Source: Porifericola rhodea (GTDB lineage Bacteria > Bacteroidota > Bacteroidia > Cytophagales > Cyclobacteriaceae). From it: 64,000 nt of DNA. Made by a program: the position numbers and the translations under genes. The notes below the pieces were generated by a model. The model worked only from the letters and a program-made list of their open reading frames with translations, was not told where the DNA came from and did not search any database. The stretch covers positions 4,480,501 through 4,544,500 of the forward strand of contig NZ_CP119421.1 in the NCBI RefSeq assembly GCF_030506305.1, in the 5' to 3' direction. Positions 28,979-39,098 of this stretch are shown here, piece after piece (within the stretch, counting starts at the first letter, position 1; each line of letters opens with the position of its first letter).

Positions 28979-29165
28979 GCGAAGTATGAGGTTCTATATT
29001 TATAGCTTAGTTGTTGTATTAGGTTTTTGCATACCAACCCCTAATATAATATCAATGAGGGTTTAACTTCAAGAATAGTATTAAGCATTTGTAGAATAAT
29101 CGTTAGTATTTAGCCAATATTGTTCTACTGTCTTTTCTTTTTAATAATTCAAACTGTTGAATGAT

Positions 29166-30023
29166 TTAAGCCAACTCTTTTCTATAGAATTTTCGGTAGC
29201 GAGAAGGTGAGTGGTTTGTAAATTTTTGGAACTGCCTGTAAAAGAAAGGTAAACTCTCGTAGCCGCATTCATATGCCACCTGGCTAATAGACAAATCCGA
29301 ATCTACCAACAGCTCGCAAGCTTTATTGATTCTGTATTCATTTAGAAATACAAAAAATGGTTTCTTCAGTGTTTTTTTACAGAAACGGCAAAATGCTTCT
29401 TCACTCATTGCTATATGCTCAGCCATATCGCTAAGGTTTATTTTAGACTGATAGTATGCTGTTACGTATGCATAGATATCGTTTACTCGCTGACTGGCTC
29501 TATGGTTAAGCTGGTAGGCATAACTACTTTCAGAAAGGACTTTGTACTCAGACTGAGCCATTATATTAAGTATTTGGAGCAGAATTAAGTATCGTTCAAA
29601 TTCATTCTCTGAAAGCATTTGCTCCATCAAAGGCTGTATTTTTTGTACAGCTTTTTCGCTCAGGTGAAGCCCATGAGAGGATAGTTCAAGTAAATGATGA
29701 ATATGGTGTAGTTCTTTTTTGTATAGTATAGTATTGCCAATATGTTCCTTGTCAAATTGTATCACGATGGATTTGGCATTCCCTTCGTACACGCCACTAT
29801 TTTGCCAGCAATGAGGCAGGTTGCTCCCTATTAGTACTAAATCTCCGGACAAAAAACGCTGTACACTATCGCCTACATATCGCATACCCTGACTGTTGAG
29901 AATTAGCGTAAGCTCGTATTCCGGATGATAATGCCAGGGCGCATCAAATGCAGCTAATTCATATTTAAATATGCTGAAAGAGCTGGCAGAGCTGGCCGAT
30001 ACTTTTTCAAACTGTGCCTTCAT
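29166..30023 (-). CDS. AraC-family transcriptional regulator
   Basis: A 285-aa regulator with an N-terminal cupin-like sensing domain (about 20-110, with HYHPEYELTLIL) and a C-terminal AraC double helix-turn-helix (about 185-285, with INLSDMAEHIAMSEEAFCRF and ISQVAYECGYESLPFFYRQF). It is transcribed away from the phytanoyl-CoA-dioxygenase-like gene across a 134-base region, which makes that gene its most likely target. The sensed ligand, probably a sugar or a related small molecule, is unknown. Confidence 0.93.
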   Translation of the reverse strand: MKAQFEKVSASSASSFSIFKYELAAFDAPWHYHPEYELTLILNSQGMRYVGDSVQRFLSGDLVLIGSNLPHCWQNSGVYEGNAKSIVIQFDKEHIGNTILYKKELHHIHHLLELSSHGLHLSEKAVQKIQPLMEQMLSENEFERYLILLQILNIMAQSEYKVLSESSYAYQLNHRASQRVNDIYAYVTAYYQSKINLSDMAEHIAMSEEAFCRFCKKTLKKPFFVFLNEYRINKACELLVDSDLSISQVAYECGYESLPFFYRQFQKFTNHSPSRYRKFYRKELA

Positions 30024-30055
30024 ATTATCTATATTAACAATGATAATACTCTTAA

Positions 30056-30067
30056 TTAATATATTAA
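30056..30067. promoter_or_regulatory. Candidate operator: 12-bp AT palindrome in divergent promoter region
   Basis: TTAATATATTAA is a perfect palindrome between the AraC regulator and the dioxygenase gene. It is a candidate binding site, although AT-rich palindromes are common by chance here. Confidence 0.25.
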
Positions 30068-30124
30068 GTCAATATAGGGTATAAAATTGATAATTCTGGT
30101 AAAGAAGTAATGCCAGTGCTATGC

Positions 30125-30132
30125 TACTTTTG
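30125..30132 (+). promoter_or_regulatory. Candidate -7 box for the dioxygenase gene
   Basis: TACTTTTG matches TAnnTTTG and lies 25 bases before the ATG at 30158. It also supports using that ATG rather than an upstream in-frame start at 30110, which would lie upstream of this box. Confidence 0.45.
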
Positions 30133-30157
30133 CATTAACACTAAAACTTATAAAGCT

Positions 30158-31039
30158 ATGTTTACCATTAAAGACTACTCAAAAGATCATCAGGTAGTAT
30201 CTGATCTGTTTAAGCAACCTCAGTCTGCTGAAGACTGGGATCAATACCGACTTAGCAGTGAACAGCTAGCATTTTTTCATGAAAATGGATATCTCTCAAA
30301 TATCAAGCTTCTGGAAGACTGGCAGGTAGATCAGCTAAATCAAGAGTTGGCAGAAATTGCTGATCCTGGACACCCGGCCAATAAACTTTTTTACGAATTT
30401 CATTCCAACGAGTCAAGTGATCCGGATGCGGTATTGTTTCACTCTCTGGGCCATTGGAGAATAACCCCTGGCTTCCATGATATTCTGTGGAACCCTGCTT
30501 TTGTTATGGCGGCCAGCCAATTGTTAGGCGATCAGGCGGTTCGCTTCTGGCACGATCAGCTTTTTTGTAAACCCGCTAAACATGGTGGCGTAGTAGCCTG
30601 GCATCAGGATTATTCGTACTGGACTCGCACCCAGCCTATGCAACACCTTACTTGCTGGACCGGACTAGATGACGCCAGTACTGAAAACGGATGTCTTTAT
30701 TATGTACCCGGTAGCCATAAATGGGGCCTACTGGACAAGCCTGAGCTTGCTGGAGATATGGAAGGTTTGATGGACTACCTTACTGAAGAACAAAAGGCAG
30801 AGTTTAAACCAGTACCCATTGAAATGAAAAAAGGTTATGGCACTTTTCACCACCCTCTAATGGTACATGGGTCTTATGCTAACAAATCTGAGCGTTCTCG
30901 CAGAGCTTTTGTACTAAATGTTTTTGCTGATGGTACACGCTCGGCAACTGATGAAGCTTTATTGGATGGCGTGCCCGCGATAAAAAATGGAGAACGTATG
31001 GAGGGCCAGTTTTTTCCTCTCCTGTATCAACCCTCTTAA
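30158..31039 (+). CDS. Phytanoyl-CoA dioxygenase (PhyH) family Fe(II)/2-oxoglutarate oxygenase
   Basis: A 293-aa cytoplasmic non-haem iron oxygenase. The ATG at 30158 is chosen because the upstream in-frame start would precede a good -7 box. The iron-binding facial triad is H149 and D151 (AWHQDYSYW) with H237 (PLMVHGSY), and R248 lies in the 2-oxoglutarate-binding position (SERSRRAF). Family members hydroxylate small molecules, including lipids, ectoine and natural products; the substrate here is unknown. The AraC gene is divergent, and a strong terminator follows. Confidence 0.87.
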   Translation: MFTIKDYSKDHQVVSDLFKQPQSAEDWDQYRLSSEQLAFFHENGYLSNIKLLEDWQVDQLNQELAEIADPGHPANKLFYEFHSNESSDPDAVLFHSLGHWRITPGFHDILWNPAFVMAASQLLGDQAVRFWHDQLFCKPAKHGGVVAWHQDYSYWTRTQPMQHLTCWTGLDDASTENGCLYYVPGSHKWGLLDKPELAGDMEGLMDYLTEEQKAEFKPVPIEMKKGYGTFHHPLMVHGSYANKSERSRRAFVLNVFADGTRSATDEALLDGVPAIKNGERMEGQFFPLLYQPS

Positions 31040-31058
31040 TTTGCCATTCTGATTTACC

Positions 31059-31092
31059 ATAGCTTTTCACTTAGTTGAAAAGCTATTTTTTT
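31059..31092 (+). terminator. Terminator after the dioxygenase gene
   Basis: ATAGCTTTTCA (31059-31069) and TGAAAAGCTAT (31076-31086) form an 11-bp perfect stem followed by a T-run. Confidence 0.9.
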
Positions 31093-31275
31093 ATAACATA
31101 TTCTTACTAAAACGCATAGCTTACTTGCTAATATCAAATGTATTTGCTTATTTCAGCAAACTAAAACGATTTAGTTAGTATAGTATTTTGGGTAAGACAA
31201 AGCTTTGTTCTCTTAATACTCCTACTAAATGCTTATATTCAAGTAGAATTTGTTGATTAACAATTAACCTAAAAC

Positions 31276-34200
31276 ATGTTCAAGAATTTGAATACAGTAT
31301 CTACTGTGCTTAGAGGCAATATTAAGCTATTCTTAAGCTTATGTTTGTTTGTAATGGCAGCTTGTGGTTATGAAAAACCTGATGATCTAGCCCAGGCTGA
31401 AGCTCAATTGCCTAAAGAGATAGACTACAATCTACATGTAAAGCCCATACTTTCTGATAAATGTTTTTTTTGCCACGGTCCTGATAAAGCGAATCAAAAA
31501 GCCGACCTGGAACTTGCTACTGCCGAAGGTGCCTATGCCGCACTCAAAGATAAATCTGACGTATTTGCAATAGTACCGGGAAAGCCAGGAAAGAGTGAAG
31601 TGTACCACCGTATTATCAGTGAGGATCCGGAAACAATTATGCCCCCTCCAGAATCTAACCTGAGTCTAACCGCCTATGAAAAAGCAGTACTCACAAAGTG
31701 GATAGAGAACGGAGCGGAATATAAACCACACTGGGCCTTTATTAAACCTGAAAAGCGTGAACCTCCGCAGGTTAAAGATAAAAACTGGCCTAAAAATGAT
31801 ATAGACAGATTTGTACTGGCCAAACTGGAACAAAACAACTATTCGCCCTCCGAAGAGGCTGACAAAGAAACCTTGCTACGCCGTTTAAGTCTGGACTTAA
31901 CTGGCCTACCTCCCACTCTTGAAGAAATTGACGCCTTTATTAAAGATAAATCAGAGAATGCTTATGAGAAAGCAGTAGATCGTTTAATGGCCTCGCCTCA
32001 TTATGGCGAAATGATGGCAACTGAGTGGATGGATGCCTCACGATACGCTGATACTCACGGCTATTCTGTAGATCGCTACCGCCCTATGTGGCCGTGGCGC
32101 GACTGGGTGATAGAAGCCTATAACAATAATATGCCTTATGATCAATTTGCTACCTGGCAATTGGCAGGTGACCTTTTTCCAGAACCTAGCCGTGAACAGA
32201 AATTAGCAACAGCTTACAATAGGAACCATGCCCAAAACATGGAAGGGGGAATTGTAAACGAAGAGTTTAGAGTAGAATACGTAGCTGACAGAACCAATAC
32301 ACTGGGTACCAATTTTTTAGGCCTAACTGTAGAGTGTGCTCGCTGCCACGATCATAAATACGATCCTATCTCCCAGGAAGACTACTTTAAACTGTATGGC
32401 TTTTTTAATAATGTAGATGAAGCCGGGCAAATCTCATGGGATGATGCCATGCCAGTACCTACGATGCTGCTAACAGATGAAGAAGAGGATAGCCTGCTCG
32501 CATTTATTAATCATAAGATTGAAGATACCGAGCATCAATTAGAAAGTATTAAAACAAAGCATAAAAAAGATTTTGAAGCTACTCTTGCCAGTAATGAATT
32601 ACAGCCTAAAGCGTATCTAAGACAAGGCCTGGAAGCTCATTTTACTTTTGACCAAGTGCAGAATGATGCTTTCTCCAGTACAGTATCCGGAACACATAAA
32701 GGTAAAATTGCTGAACCTCAATTGCTAGATTCTCAATTTGGAAAAGCCTTAAAACTGAACGGTGACGATGCATTAGAGCTTGATGGTGTAGGCATATATG
32801 GTAGGGCTAATCCATTTACAATAGCCCTTTGGGTTCATATTCCTGAAAAGCTTGAAGAAGGTGTCATATTCCATAAGAGTGTGGGAGCTATAATCTACAA
32901 CTTCAGAGGTTACCATCTGGCTTTAAGAGAAAACAAGTTTGAATTACTAATGGCCCATACATGGCCTTATAACAACATCATCAAAATATCTGAGCACAGT
33001 GCTCCCAAAAATGAATGGGTACATCTGGCTATGAGTTATGATGGTAGCAGCAAAGCTGAAGGACTAAAGCTTTTTGTTAATGGTGAAGAGCAACCTCTAG
33101 TTACAGAAAAAGATAATTTGTATAAAGACATTCTTTTTAGTGGCATGGACAAACAGCCATCTCTCCAAATAGGAGCACGTTGGCGTGGCAAAGGATTTAA
33201 ACAAGGTCTAGTAGACGAGCTGAGGGTGTATTCCAGGGCGCTTAGCAGCCCTGAGATTGCTTATCTGGCAGAGGCTGCTACTTTAAACTCTGAGGCTTCA
33301 ATTGCATCCAGTAAAGAAGGGTATTTTGATTTCTACCTTAACCACAAGGTACCTGAATATCAGTACCTACTAGAAAAATTAGAAAAAGAGCGACTCCAGA
33401 AGAGTGAGCTGGTTGAGCAAATTGATGAGCTAATGGTAATGGATGAGTTGAAAGAAAAACGTCCAACCTATATACTGGAACGAGGTGCTTACGATGCTCA
33501 TGGTAAAGAGGTAGAACCTGGTACCCCCGAACATATTCTTGCTTTTCCGGATAGTTTGGAAAGAAACAGAATGGGACTTGCTCAGTGGCTGTTCCACCCT
33601 GATCATCCGCTTACTTCAAGGGTAATTGTAAATCGCCTCTGGAAACACTATTTCGGTAAAGGTCTGGTCACTACGGCAGCTGATTTTGGCAATCAGGGTA
33701 ACTTACCTACTCACCCTATGCTGTTAGATTGGTTAGCGGTAGAACTTCAGGAGTCAGGCTGGGACCTTAAAGCCATGCAGAAGAAAATTGTAATGTCAGC
33801 GAGCTATCGTCAGTCTTCTTTCACCTCTAAAGAATTACAGGAAAAAGATCCTGACAACCTTCTGCTCGCTCGTGGCCCGGCTTTCCGCATGACAGCTGAA
33901 ATGTTGCGCGATCATGCCCTGGCTTCTAGTGGACTTTTGGTAAAAACCATTGGTGGACCTAGTGTAAAACCTTATCAGCCAGAAGGGCTTTGGGCATTTA
34001 ATGGTGCTACTTACGAACAGGATAAAGGTGAAAACTTATATAGACGCAGCCTTTATACTTTTTGGAAAAGAACCGTCCCTCCTCCATCTATGGGTACTTT
34101 TGATGCTCCTACGCGTAGCTATTGCGTTGTAGAAAGACAGCAAACCAGCACACCGCTACAAGCGCTGGTGCTATTAAACGATCCTCAGTTTATTGAAGCC

Positions 34201-34494
34201 AGCCGCCATATAGCTCAACGAGCCATTAATCAAGCTGATAAAGAAGAAGACAGAATTAATTTTGCCTTTCGCCTGCTAACTGGCCGAAATACAAAACCGC
34301 AAGAAATGAAAGTGCTTCAGCAGCTTTTGGCAAACGAAAAAAGTAAGTTCTCTGAAAGTTCAGAAAAAGCTGAAGGTTGGCTAACCAGTGGAGAAAGCAT
34401 TACTACAAAAGAAGTGGATGAGCCTTTATTGGCAGGCTACACTGTTCTGGCTAGTGCCATTATGAATTCCGACGCATTTATCACCAGACGATAA
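31276..34494 (+). CDS. PSCyt1-DUF1549-LamG-DUF1553 lipoprotein (planctomycete-type cytochrome)
   Basis: A 1072-aa lipoprotein (lipobox MAAC, Cys30). A planctomycete-type cytochrome c domain (PSCyt1) carries C63-x-x-C66-H67, and DUF1549 (about 175-385) carries a second CxxCH-like motif, C354-A-R-C357-H358, in ECARCHDHKYDP. A LamG-like carbohydrate-binding sandwich (about 455-665) is inserted before DUF1553 (about 760-1020). The family is abundant in Planctomycetes and Verrucomicrobia and is found in sulfated-glycan loci. It probably acts in the periplasm in redox processing. It is followed after 6 bases by its usual partner, DUF1501. Confidence 0.9.
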   Translation: MFKNLNTVSTVLRGNIKLFLSLCLFVMAACGYEKPDDLAQAEAQLPKEIDYNLHVKPILSDKCFFCHGPDKANQKADLELATAEGAYAALKDKSDVFAIVPGKPGKSEVYHRIISEDPETIMPPPESNLSLTAYEKAVLTKWIENGAEYKPHWAFIKPEKREPPQVKDKNWPKNDIDRFVLAKLEQNNYSPSEEADKETLLRRLSLDLTGLPPTLEEIDAFIKDKSENAYEKAVDRLMASPHYGEMMATEWMDASRYADTHGYSVDRYRPMWPWRDWVIEAYNNNMPYDQFATWQLAGDLFPEPSREQKLATAYNRNHAQNMEGGIVNEEFRVEYVADRTNTLGTNFLGLTVECARCHDHKYDPISQEDYFKLYGFFNNVDEAGQISWDDAMPVPTMLLTDEEEDSLLAFINHKIEDTEHQLESIKTKHKKDFEATLASNELQPKAYLRQGLEAHFTFDQVQNDAFSSTVSGTHKGKIAEPQLLDSQFGKALKLNGDDALELDGVGIYGRANPFTIALWVHIPEKLEEGVIFHKSVGAIIYNFRGYHLALRENKFELLMAHTWPYNNIIKISEHSAPKNEWVHLAMSYDGSSKAEGLKLFVNGEEQPLVTEKDNLYKDILFSGMDKQPSLQIGARWRGKGFKQGLVDELRVYSRALSSPEIAYLAEAATLNSEASIASSKEGYFDFYLNHKVPEYQYLLEKLEKERLQKSELVEQIDELMVMDELKEKRPTYILERGAYDAHGKEVEPGTPEHILAFPDSLERNRMGLAQWLFHPDHPLTSRVIVNRLWKHYFGKGLVTTAADFGNQGNLPTHPMLLDWLAVELQESGWDLKAMQKKIVMSASYRQSSFTSKELQEKDPDNLLLARGPAFRMTAEMLRDHALASSGLLVKTIGGPSVKPYQPEGLWAFNGATYEQDKGENLYRRSLYTFWKRTVPPPSMGTFDAPTRSYCVVERQQTSTPLQALVLLNDPQFIEASRHIAQRAINQADKEEDRINFAFRLLTGRNTKPQEMKVLQQLLANEKSKFSESSEKAEGWLTSGESITTKEVDEPLLAGYTVLASAIMNSDAFITRR

Positions 34495-34500
34495 ATTACT

Positions 34501-35952
34501 ATGACTAAACAAAAAGATTTAATCAATATTACAAATACTCTCAACCGTAGAACTTTTCTTTCAAAATCTGCAATGGGCCTTGGCGCAGCTGCATTAGGTT
34601 CTATGTTTAACCCTGCTAAAGCATTTACTAGTCAAGGTGGTGGAGGTGTTCTAAACCAGCCTCACTTTGCTCCCAAGGCAAAACGAGTTATCTATCTTTT
34701 TCAGAGTGGAGGCCCCTCTCAGCTAGAAACATTTGACTATAAGCCACAATTGGAAAAAATGCATGGAGAAGAACTTCCTGACTCCGTACGTAAAGGGCAA
34801 CGCCTGACTGGTATGAGTGCAGGACAATCTTCTTTGCCATTGGCAGGCTCTACCTACTCTTTTCAGCAGTATGGTAAAAGTGGCGCCTGGGTGAGCGAAC
34901 TTCTGCCATACACCAGTCAGATAGTAGATGAACTGTGTTTCATAAAAACCATGCATACGGATGCAATTAACCATGACCCAGCTATTACTTTTTTTCAGAC
35001 TGGCTCACAACAGGCCGGCCGGCCTAGTATTGGTTCGTGGCTAAACTATGGGCTAGGCTCTGATAACGAAAACCTTCCAGCATTTATCGTTCTGGTATCA
35101 AAAAATGGTGGCGGACAACCCCTTTATGCCCGTTTGTGGGGAAATGGTTTTTTACCATCCAGACATCAGGGTGTGCAGTTCCGCTCAGGAAAAGATCCTG
35201 TACTTTATTTGAATGACCCTAATGGCTACCATAGCAATGACCGCCGTAGTATGCTCAACTACCTGAAAGAACTTAACCAGGCTCAGCTTAGTATTTATGG
35301 CGATCCGGAAATACAAAACCGAATTGCTCAGTATGAAATGGCATTTAGAATGCAGACTTCGGTTCCAGAAGTAACAGACATGTCTGATGAGCCAGATTGG
35401 GTTTTTGATATGTACGGAGAAGATGCTCGCGACCCAGGCACCTATGCTGCCAACTGCTTAATGGCTCGCCGACTGATAGAAAGAGATGTCAAGTTTGTTC
35501 AGTTATACCATCAGGGCTGGGACCAACATGGCAATTTACCTTCAGGCATCAAAAACCAATGTAAAAATACGGATCAGGCTTCCGCGGCCTTAGTTAAAGA
35601 CCTCAAACAGCGGGGACTGCTGGAAGATACGCTGGTTGTCTGGGGGGGTGAGTTTGGACGTACCAATTACTCTCAGGGTAAGCTTACTAAAGAAAACTAT
35701 GGTAGAGACCACCATCCGCGCTGCTTTACTATGTGGATGGCCGGTGCTGGTGTTAAAAAAGGGTTTACCTATGGTGAAACCGATGATTTTGGGTATAACA
35801 TTGTAAAAGATCCGGTACACGTGCACGATTTTCAGGCTACTTTACTACACCTTTTAGGAATAGATCACGAAAAACTAACTTATAAACATCAGGGTCGTCG
35901 TTATCGCTTAACCGATGTTCATGGTCATGTAGTAAAGCCTATCCTTGTGTAA
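34501..35952 (+). CDS. DUF1501 family protein, Tat-exported
   Basis: A 483-aa protein of the DUF1501 family, a sulfatase/alkaline-phosphatase-like fold protein found next to DUF1549/DUF1553 cytochromes. A twin-arginine signal is visible (R16-R17 in [17 protein letters not shown]), so it is exported folded, probably with a bound cofactor. Conserved parts include [26 protein letters not shown] near residue 340 and [15 protein letters not shown] near residue 379. It starts six bases after the preceding stop, so the two genes form one operon. The activity is unknown. Confidence 0.9.
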   Translation: MTKQKDLINITNTLNRRTFLSKSAMGLGAAALGSMFNPAKAFTSQGGGGVLNQPHFAPKAKRVIYLFQSGGPSQLETFDYKPQLEKMHGEELPDSVRKGQRLTGMSAGQSSLPLAGSTYSFQQYGKSGAWVSELLPYTSQIVDELCFIKTMHTDAINHDPAITFFQTGSQQAGRPSIGSWLNYGLGSDNENLPAFIVLVSKNGGGQPLYARLWGNGFLPSRHQGVQFRSGKDPVLYLNDPNGYHSNDRRSMLNYLKELNQAQLSIYGDPEIQNRIAQYEMAFRMQTSVPEVTDMSDEPDWVFDMYGEDARDPGTYAANCLMARRLIERDVKFVQLYHQGWDQHGNLPSGIKNQCKNTDQASAALVKDLKQRGLLEDTLVVWGGEFGRTNYSQGKLTKENYGRDHHPRCFTMWMAGAGVKKGFTYGETDDFGYNIVKDPVHVHDFQATLLHLLGIDHEKLTYKHQGRRYRLTDVHGHVVKPILV

Positions 35953-36123
35953 AGTTGGGCTACACTAAATTCATAAGTTGTCATAGGTTCTCTGTTTATT
36001 TTGCTTATCACATATTATTTTATACAAATTGACCAATCTCGATTGCTATTTTGATATGATAAGTCATAGTTTAAATACAAATGCTATTTTTAGGTAGCTT
36101 AAAAATGAACAACTAAACAACTT

Positions 36124-37056
36124 ATGAAACTACTACTCTTAATTTTTTGCCTAATTTCAAGTGCTTTCGCTATTGTCTTTCATAATGAAAATGAACCATT
36201 TGATGAAAAAGGTATTAAGGTTGTCAGTCTTAAAAAAGGCAAAACCAAACATTTCATCAGTCTTAGAAATGCATTTGTAGAACGTAATCCTGGTTATGAT
36301 TTAGATTATGTGCATCAATCCAAAAAAATAAAAGCTACTAACCAGTATCGCCTTGCCTTTATTCAGGAAGGTGAAGGGAAATTAGCGATTGGAGACCAAA
36401 GTTCTGACTTTTCAGTTGGAGATATCATCTATCTTGATAAAGGAGAAACGCTAAAGAGCGAGCAGAATCTTAGTGCACTCATCTTTATTGTACCAGATGC
36501 ATTACCAGAAGAGGTTCCTGCGTTTATTCGTCCAGATTGGGACCCAAACATTACAGATATACCAGGAGGCTGTGCTACCGAACGTAATGCCTACCGTAGA
36601 ATATTGCTTACCTGGGAAGATAAAGTAGGCACTTATCTTTATCACGCACTAAATGCACACCGGGTTCGTATTATGGACTCCTTCACTCATTATCATCCGG
36701 TAGAGGGTGGTTTTGACGAATTTTACCTTGTACAGATGGTATTACCTGAAGCTAGACTAATTACTTCCAATCAGGTAGATTTGATAGAACAACCTGAAAC
36801 CATCGGCCAGGACCAAGCCCAAAACCTGCTGGATTCTACTCCTTTAGAAGTTGGAGATCTCGTTTACATACCCCGTGGAGTTGCGCATAGAGGCTTAGGT
36901 GGTGTGCTAACTCAGGTTATTACGGTACCAGGCTTTATACCAGGTTCAGAAATAGGTATAGACCATCACCTACATGCGATAAGAGAAAAATTTTCTTTGA
37001 GCGAAGATCAACTACCACTCAATCTGGAAGCCTCAACTAAGGCAGTTATCAAATAA
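36124..37056 (+). CDS. Secreted bicupin protein
   Basis: A 310-aa protein with a signal peptide (MKLLLLIFCLISSAFA) and two cupin barrels. The first (about 75-130) has few metal ligands, while the second (about 180-290) carries a typical set in SFTHYHPVEGGFDEFYL and GVAHRG. It may bind or isomerise a sugar or act as a metal-dependent oxygenase. The gene is separated from its neighbours by more than 150 bases on each side, so it is probably a single transcription unit. Exact function unknown. Confidence 0.7.
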   Translation: MKLLLLIFCLISSAFAIVFHNENEPFDEKGIKVVSLKKGKTKHFISLRNAFVERNPGYDLDYVHQSKKIKATNQYRLAFIQEGEGKLAIGDQSSDFSVGDIIYLDKGETLKSEQNLSALIFIVPDALPEEVPAFIRPDWDPNITDIPGGCATERNAYRRILLTWEDKVGTYLYHALNAHRVRIMDSFTHYHPVEGGFDEFYLVQMVLPEARLITSNQVDLIEQPETIGQDQAQNLLDSTPLEVGDLVYIPRGVAHRGLGGVLTQVITVPGFIPGSEIGIDHHLHAIREKFSLSEDQLPLNLEASTKAVIK

Positions 37057-37210
37057 ATGAATAAGTTATAATTACTCATCATGGTTTATAAACATATCTA
37101 ATTATTGAGTTGGGTGATATAGGGAGCCTTTTTTACACATAAAATCTTATATTCGCTCCTTGAAATAACTTAAGCATAAGAATATTAACCCAACTCAAAA
37201 AAGATACGAT

Positions 37211-38512
37211 ATGGCGACATTTGAAATGGTGATGCCCCGTATGGGAGAAAGCATTATGGAGGGTACCATACTAAAATGGTTAAAAGAAGAAGGGGATTAT
37301 ATTGAACAGGACGAGTCTGTACTGGAAGTTGCTACTGACAAGGTAGATACTGAAGTACCAGCTACTCATAGTGGTAAACTCAAAAAAATATTAATACAGG
37401 AAGGTGAAATTGCTGAAGTAGGTAAAGCTATCGCAATTATTGAAAACGAACAGGAGACTAGTACAGATAACAATAGCTCTACTCCTACCGATACCTCACC
37501 TTCATCTAACGATATTAACGCTAATCAATCCAAAACAATATCAGCAGAAGAATCCGCAGCTTCAGTACAGGCTACTAAACCTGAAAGCGAGCGATTTTAT
37601 TCTCCATTGGTTAAAAATATAGCTAAAGAAGAAGGGATTAGCTTAGAAGAGCTAGAGCAGATAGAAGGAAGTGGTAAGGAAGGCAGAGTTACTAAAAAAG
37701 ATATTCTTCAATACATTAAATCGGGCAGAAAGCCTGTAGTTAGTGCATCTACGTCTACCTTATCTTCATCTAAAACGCCATCTGTTCAAGTAACTGCTAA
37801 CCAGAATGATGAAATAATTGAAATGGACAGGATGCGTAAGATGATTTCTACGCGCATGCTGGAGTCTAAAGAAATTTCTGCACATGTTACTTCCTTCGTA
37901 GAAGCTGATGTTACCAATATTGTCAACTGGAGAAATCAACATAAGAATAAAGTTAAAGAGAGAGAGGGTGAAGCTCTTACGTTTACTCCTATTTTTATAG
38001 AAGCTATTGCTCAGGCTATTAAAGAATTTCCGATGATAAATGTATCAGTTGATGGTGATAAAATCATCAAAAGAAAGAATATTAATATCGGAATGGCAGT
38101 GGCGCTTAATAACGGAAACTTAATTGTACCAGTTATTAAAAATGCCGATCAACTTAGTTTACTCGGCCTGACAAAAAAGGTAAATGATCTGGCTATTAGA
38201 GCGAGAGATAGTAAACTAAGTGCGGATGAGCTTTCGGAAGGTACTTATACCGTTTCTAATATAGGATCATTCGGTAACGTTATGGGTACTCCTATAATAA
38301 TGCAACCACAGGTAGCAATATTGGCTTTGGGAGCTATTACCAAGAAAGTAAGTGTCATAGAAACACCCGCTGGTGATACTATTGGCATAAGACACAAAAT
38401 GTATTTATCCCATTCGTATGACCACCGGGTGGTAGATGGAGCCTTAGGTGGAATGTTTGTTAAAAAAGTAGCTGATATATTAGAATCTTTTGATATCAAG
38501 CGCACTATTTAA
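37211..38512 (+). CDS. 2-oxoacid dehydrogenase E2 (dihydrolipoamide acyltransferase)
   Basis: A 433-aa E2 subunit of a branched-chain or pyruvate-type 2-oxoacid dehydrogenase complex. One lipoyl domain (about 3-76) has the lipoylated K44 in ATDKVDTE. A Ser/Thr-rich linker, an E3-binding domain (about 130-168, ERFYSPLVKNIAKEEG) and a second linker follow. The catalytic acyltransferase core carries H405 and D409 in YDHRVVDGALGG. The E1 and E3 genes are not adjacent. The single lipoyl domain and spacing fit the branched-chain or 2-oxoglutarate types as well as pyruvate. Confidence 0.92.
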   Translation: MATFEMVMPRMGESIMEGTILKWLKEEGDYIEQDESVLEVATDKVDTEVPATHSGKLKKILIQEGEIAEVGKAIAIIENEQETSTDNNSSTPTDTSPSSNDINANQSKTISAEESAASVQATKPESERFYSPLVKNIAKEEGISLEELEQIEGSGKEGRVTKKDILQYIKSGRKPVVSASTSTLSSSKTPSVQVTANQNDEIIEMDRMRKMISTRMLESKEISAHVTSFVEADVTNIVNWRNQHKNKVKEREGEALTFTPIFIEAIAQAIKEFPMINVSVDGDKIIKRKNINIGMAVALNNGNLIVPVIKNADQLSLLGLTKKVNDLAIRARDSKLSADELSEGTYTVSNIGSFGNVMGTPIIMQPQVAILALGAITKKVSVIETPAGDTIGIRHKMYLSHSYDHRVVDGALGGMFVKKVADILESFDIKRTI

Positions 38513-38520
38513 CTATTAGA

Positions 38521-38560
38521 AAGGCCTCAGCAATGATGCAAAGCAACTCGCCGAGGCCTT
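38521..38560. terminator. Hairpin between E2 gene and convergent YfiR-like gene
   Basis: AAGGCCTC (38521-38528) and GAGGCCTT (38553-38560) form an 8-bp perfect stem between the two convergent stops. No long T-run follows, so it is probably a modest bidirectional terminator. Confidence 0.5.
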
Positions 38561-38588
38561 AGCTCAAACCACAAAGTAAAAAACTACA

Positions 38589-39098
38589 TCAATAAGTCTT
38601 TTTAGCTAAACCAGCTAGTGAGCTTGAGACTTTTAAACCTGCGCTTTCGGCAGATCTACTATTAAGCTCAAAGCCTATTTTAGAGTCATCAGTAATAATG
38701 AAATTGATATGTGAGCCATTCGCGGCCATATTATCATGTTCTGTTACCAGCAGCGTACCCTTGTTACCAAGCATCGCTGTTAGTTCACTAGCGTCAACTT
38801 TTTCGTACTTTGTCACAAAAACCACATCACTCTGGCCTACTTCCTTAATAGAAGCGCATTTTTTAACGACCAGATTTCGGTTTTTAATGGTTTTCTTCTT
38901 TTCCATAATTCCCAGCATTTCGCGATATGCTGAGTTGTTACCCACTACGCTTATTACAAAGTCTTGTCCGGCTTTTTCGGCTGGCCACTCAATGTATTTA
39001 CTGAAATTATAGATAAAGATAGGGTGATACTTATACTCCTGAGCATAGCTTAAGGACACCGTAGCCAAGAGAAAGCAGAGAAGCAATAATTTTTTCAT
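38589..39098 (-). CDS. YfiR-like (DUF4154) periplasmic protein
   Basis: A 169-aa exported protein with signal peptide MKKLLLLCFLLATVSLSYAQ and a YfiR/DUF4154 fold. Diagnostic parts are FIYNFSKYIEWPAE at the N-terminus and IGFELNSRSAESAGLKVSSS near the C-terminus. In Pseudomonas, YfiR represses a diguanylate cyclase (YfiN) in a redox-sensitive way; no such partner is seen nearby, so a stand-alone periplasmic role is possible. It is convergent with the E2 gene. Confidence 0.8.
   Translation of the reverse strand: MKKLLLLCFLLATVSLSYAQEYKYHPIFIYNFSKYIEWPAEKAGQDFVISVVGNNSAYREMLGIMEKKKTIKNRNLVVKKCASIKEVGQSDVVFVTKYEKVDASELTAMLGNKGTLLVTEHDNMAANGSHINFIITDDSKIGFELNSRSAESAGLKVSSSLAGLAKKTY

Noticed and set aside
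30110-30157. Upstream start of the dioxygenase gene
   Set aside because: It would begin upstream of a good TAnnTTTG box, and the ATG at 30158 fits the promoter and the family start better.
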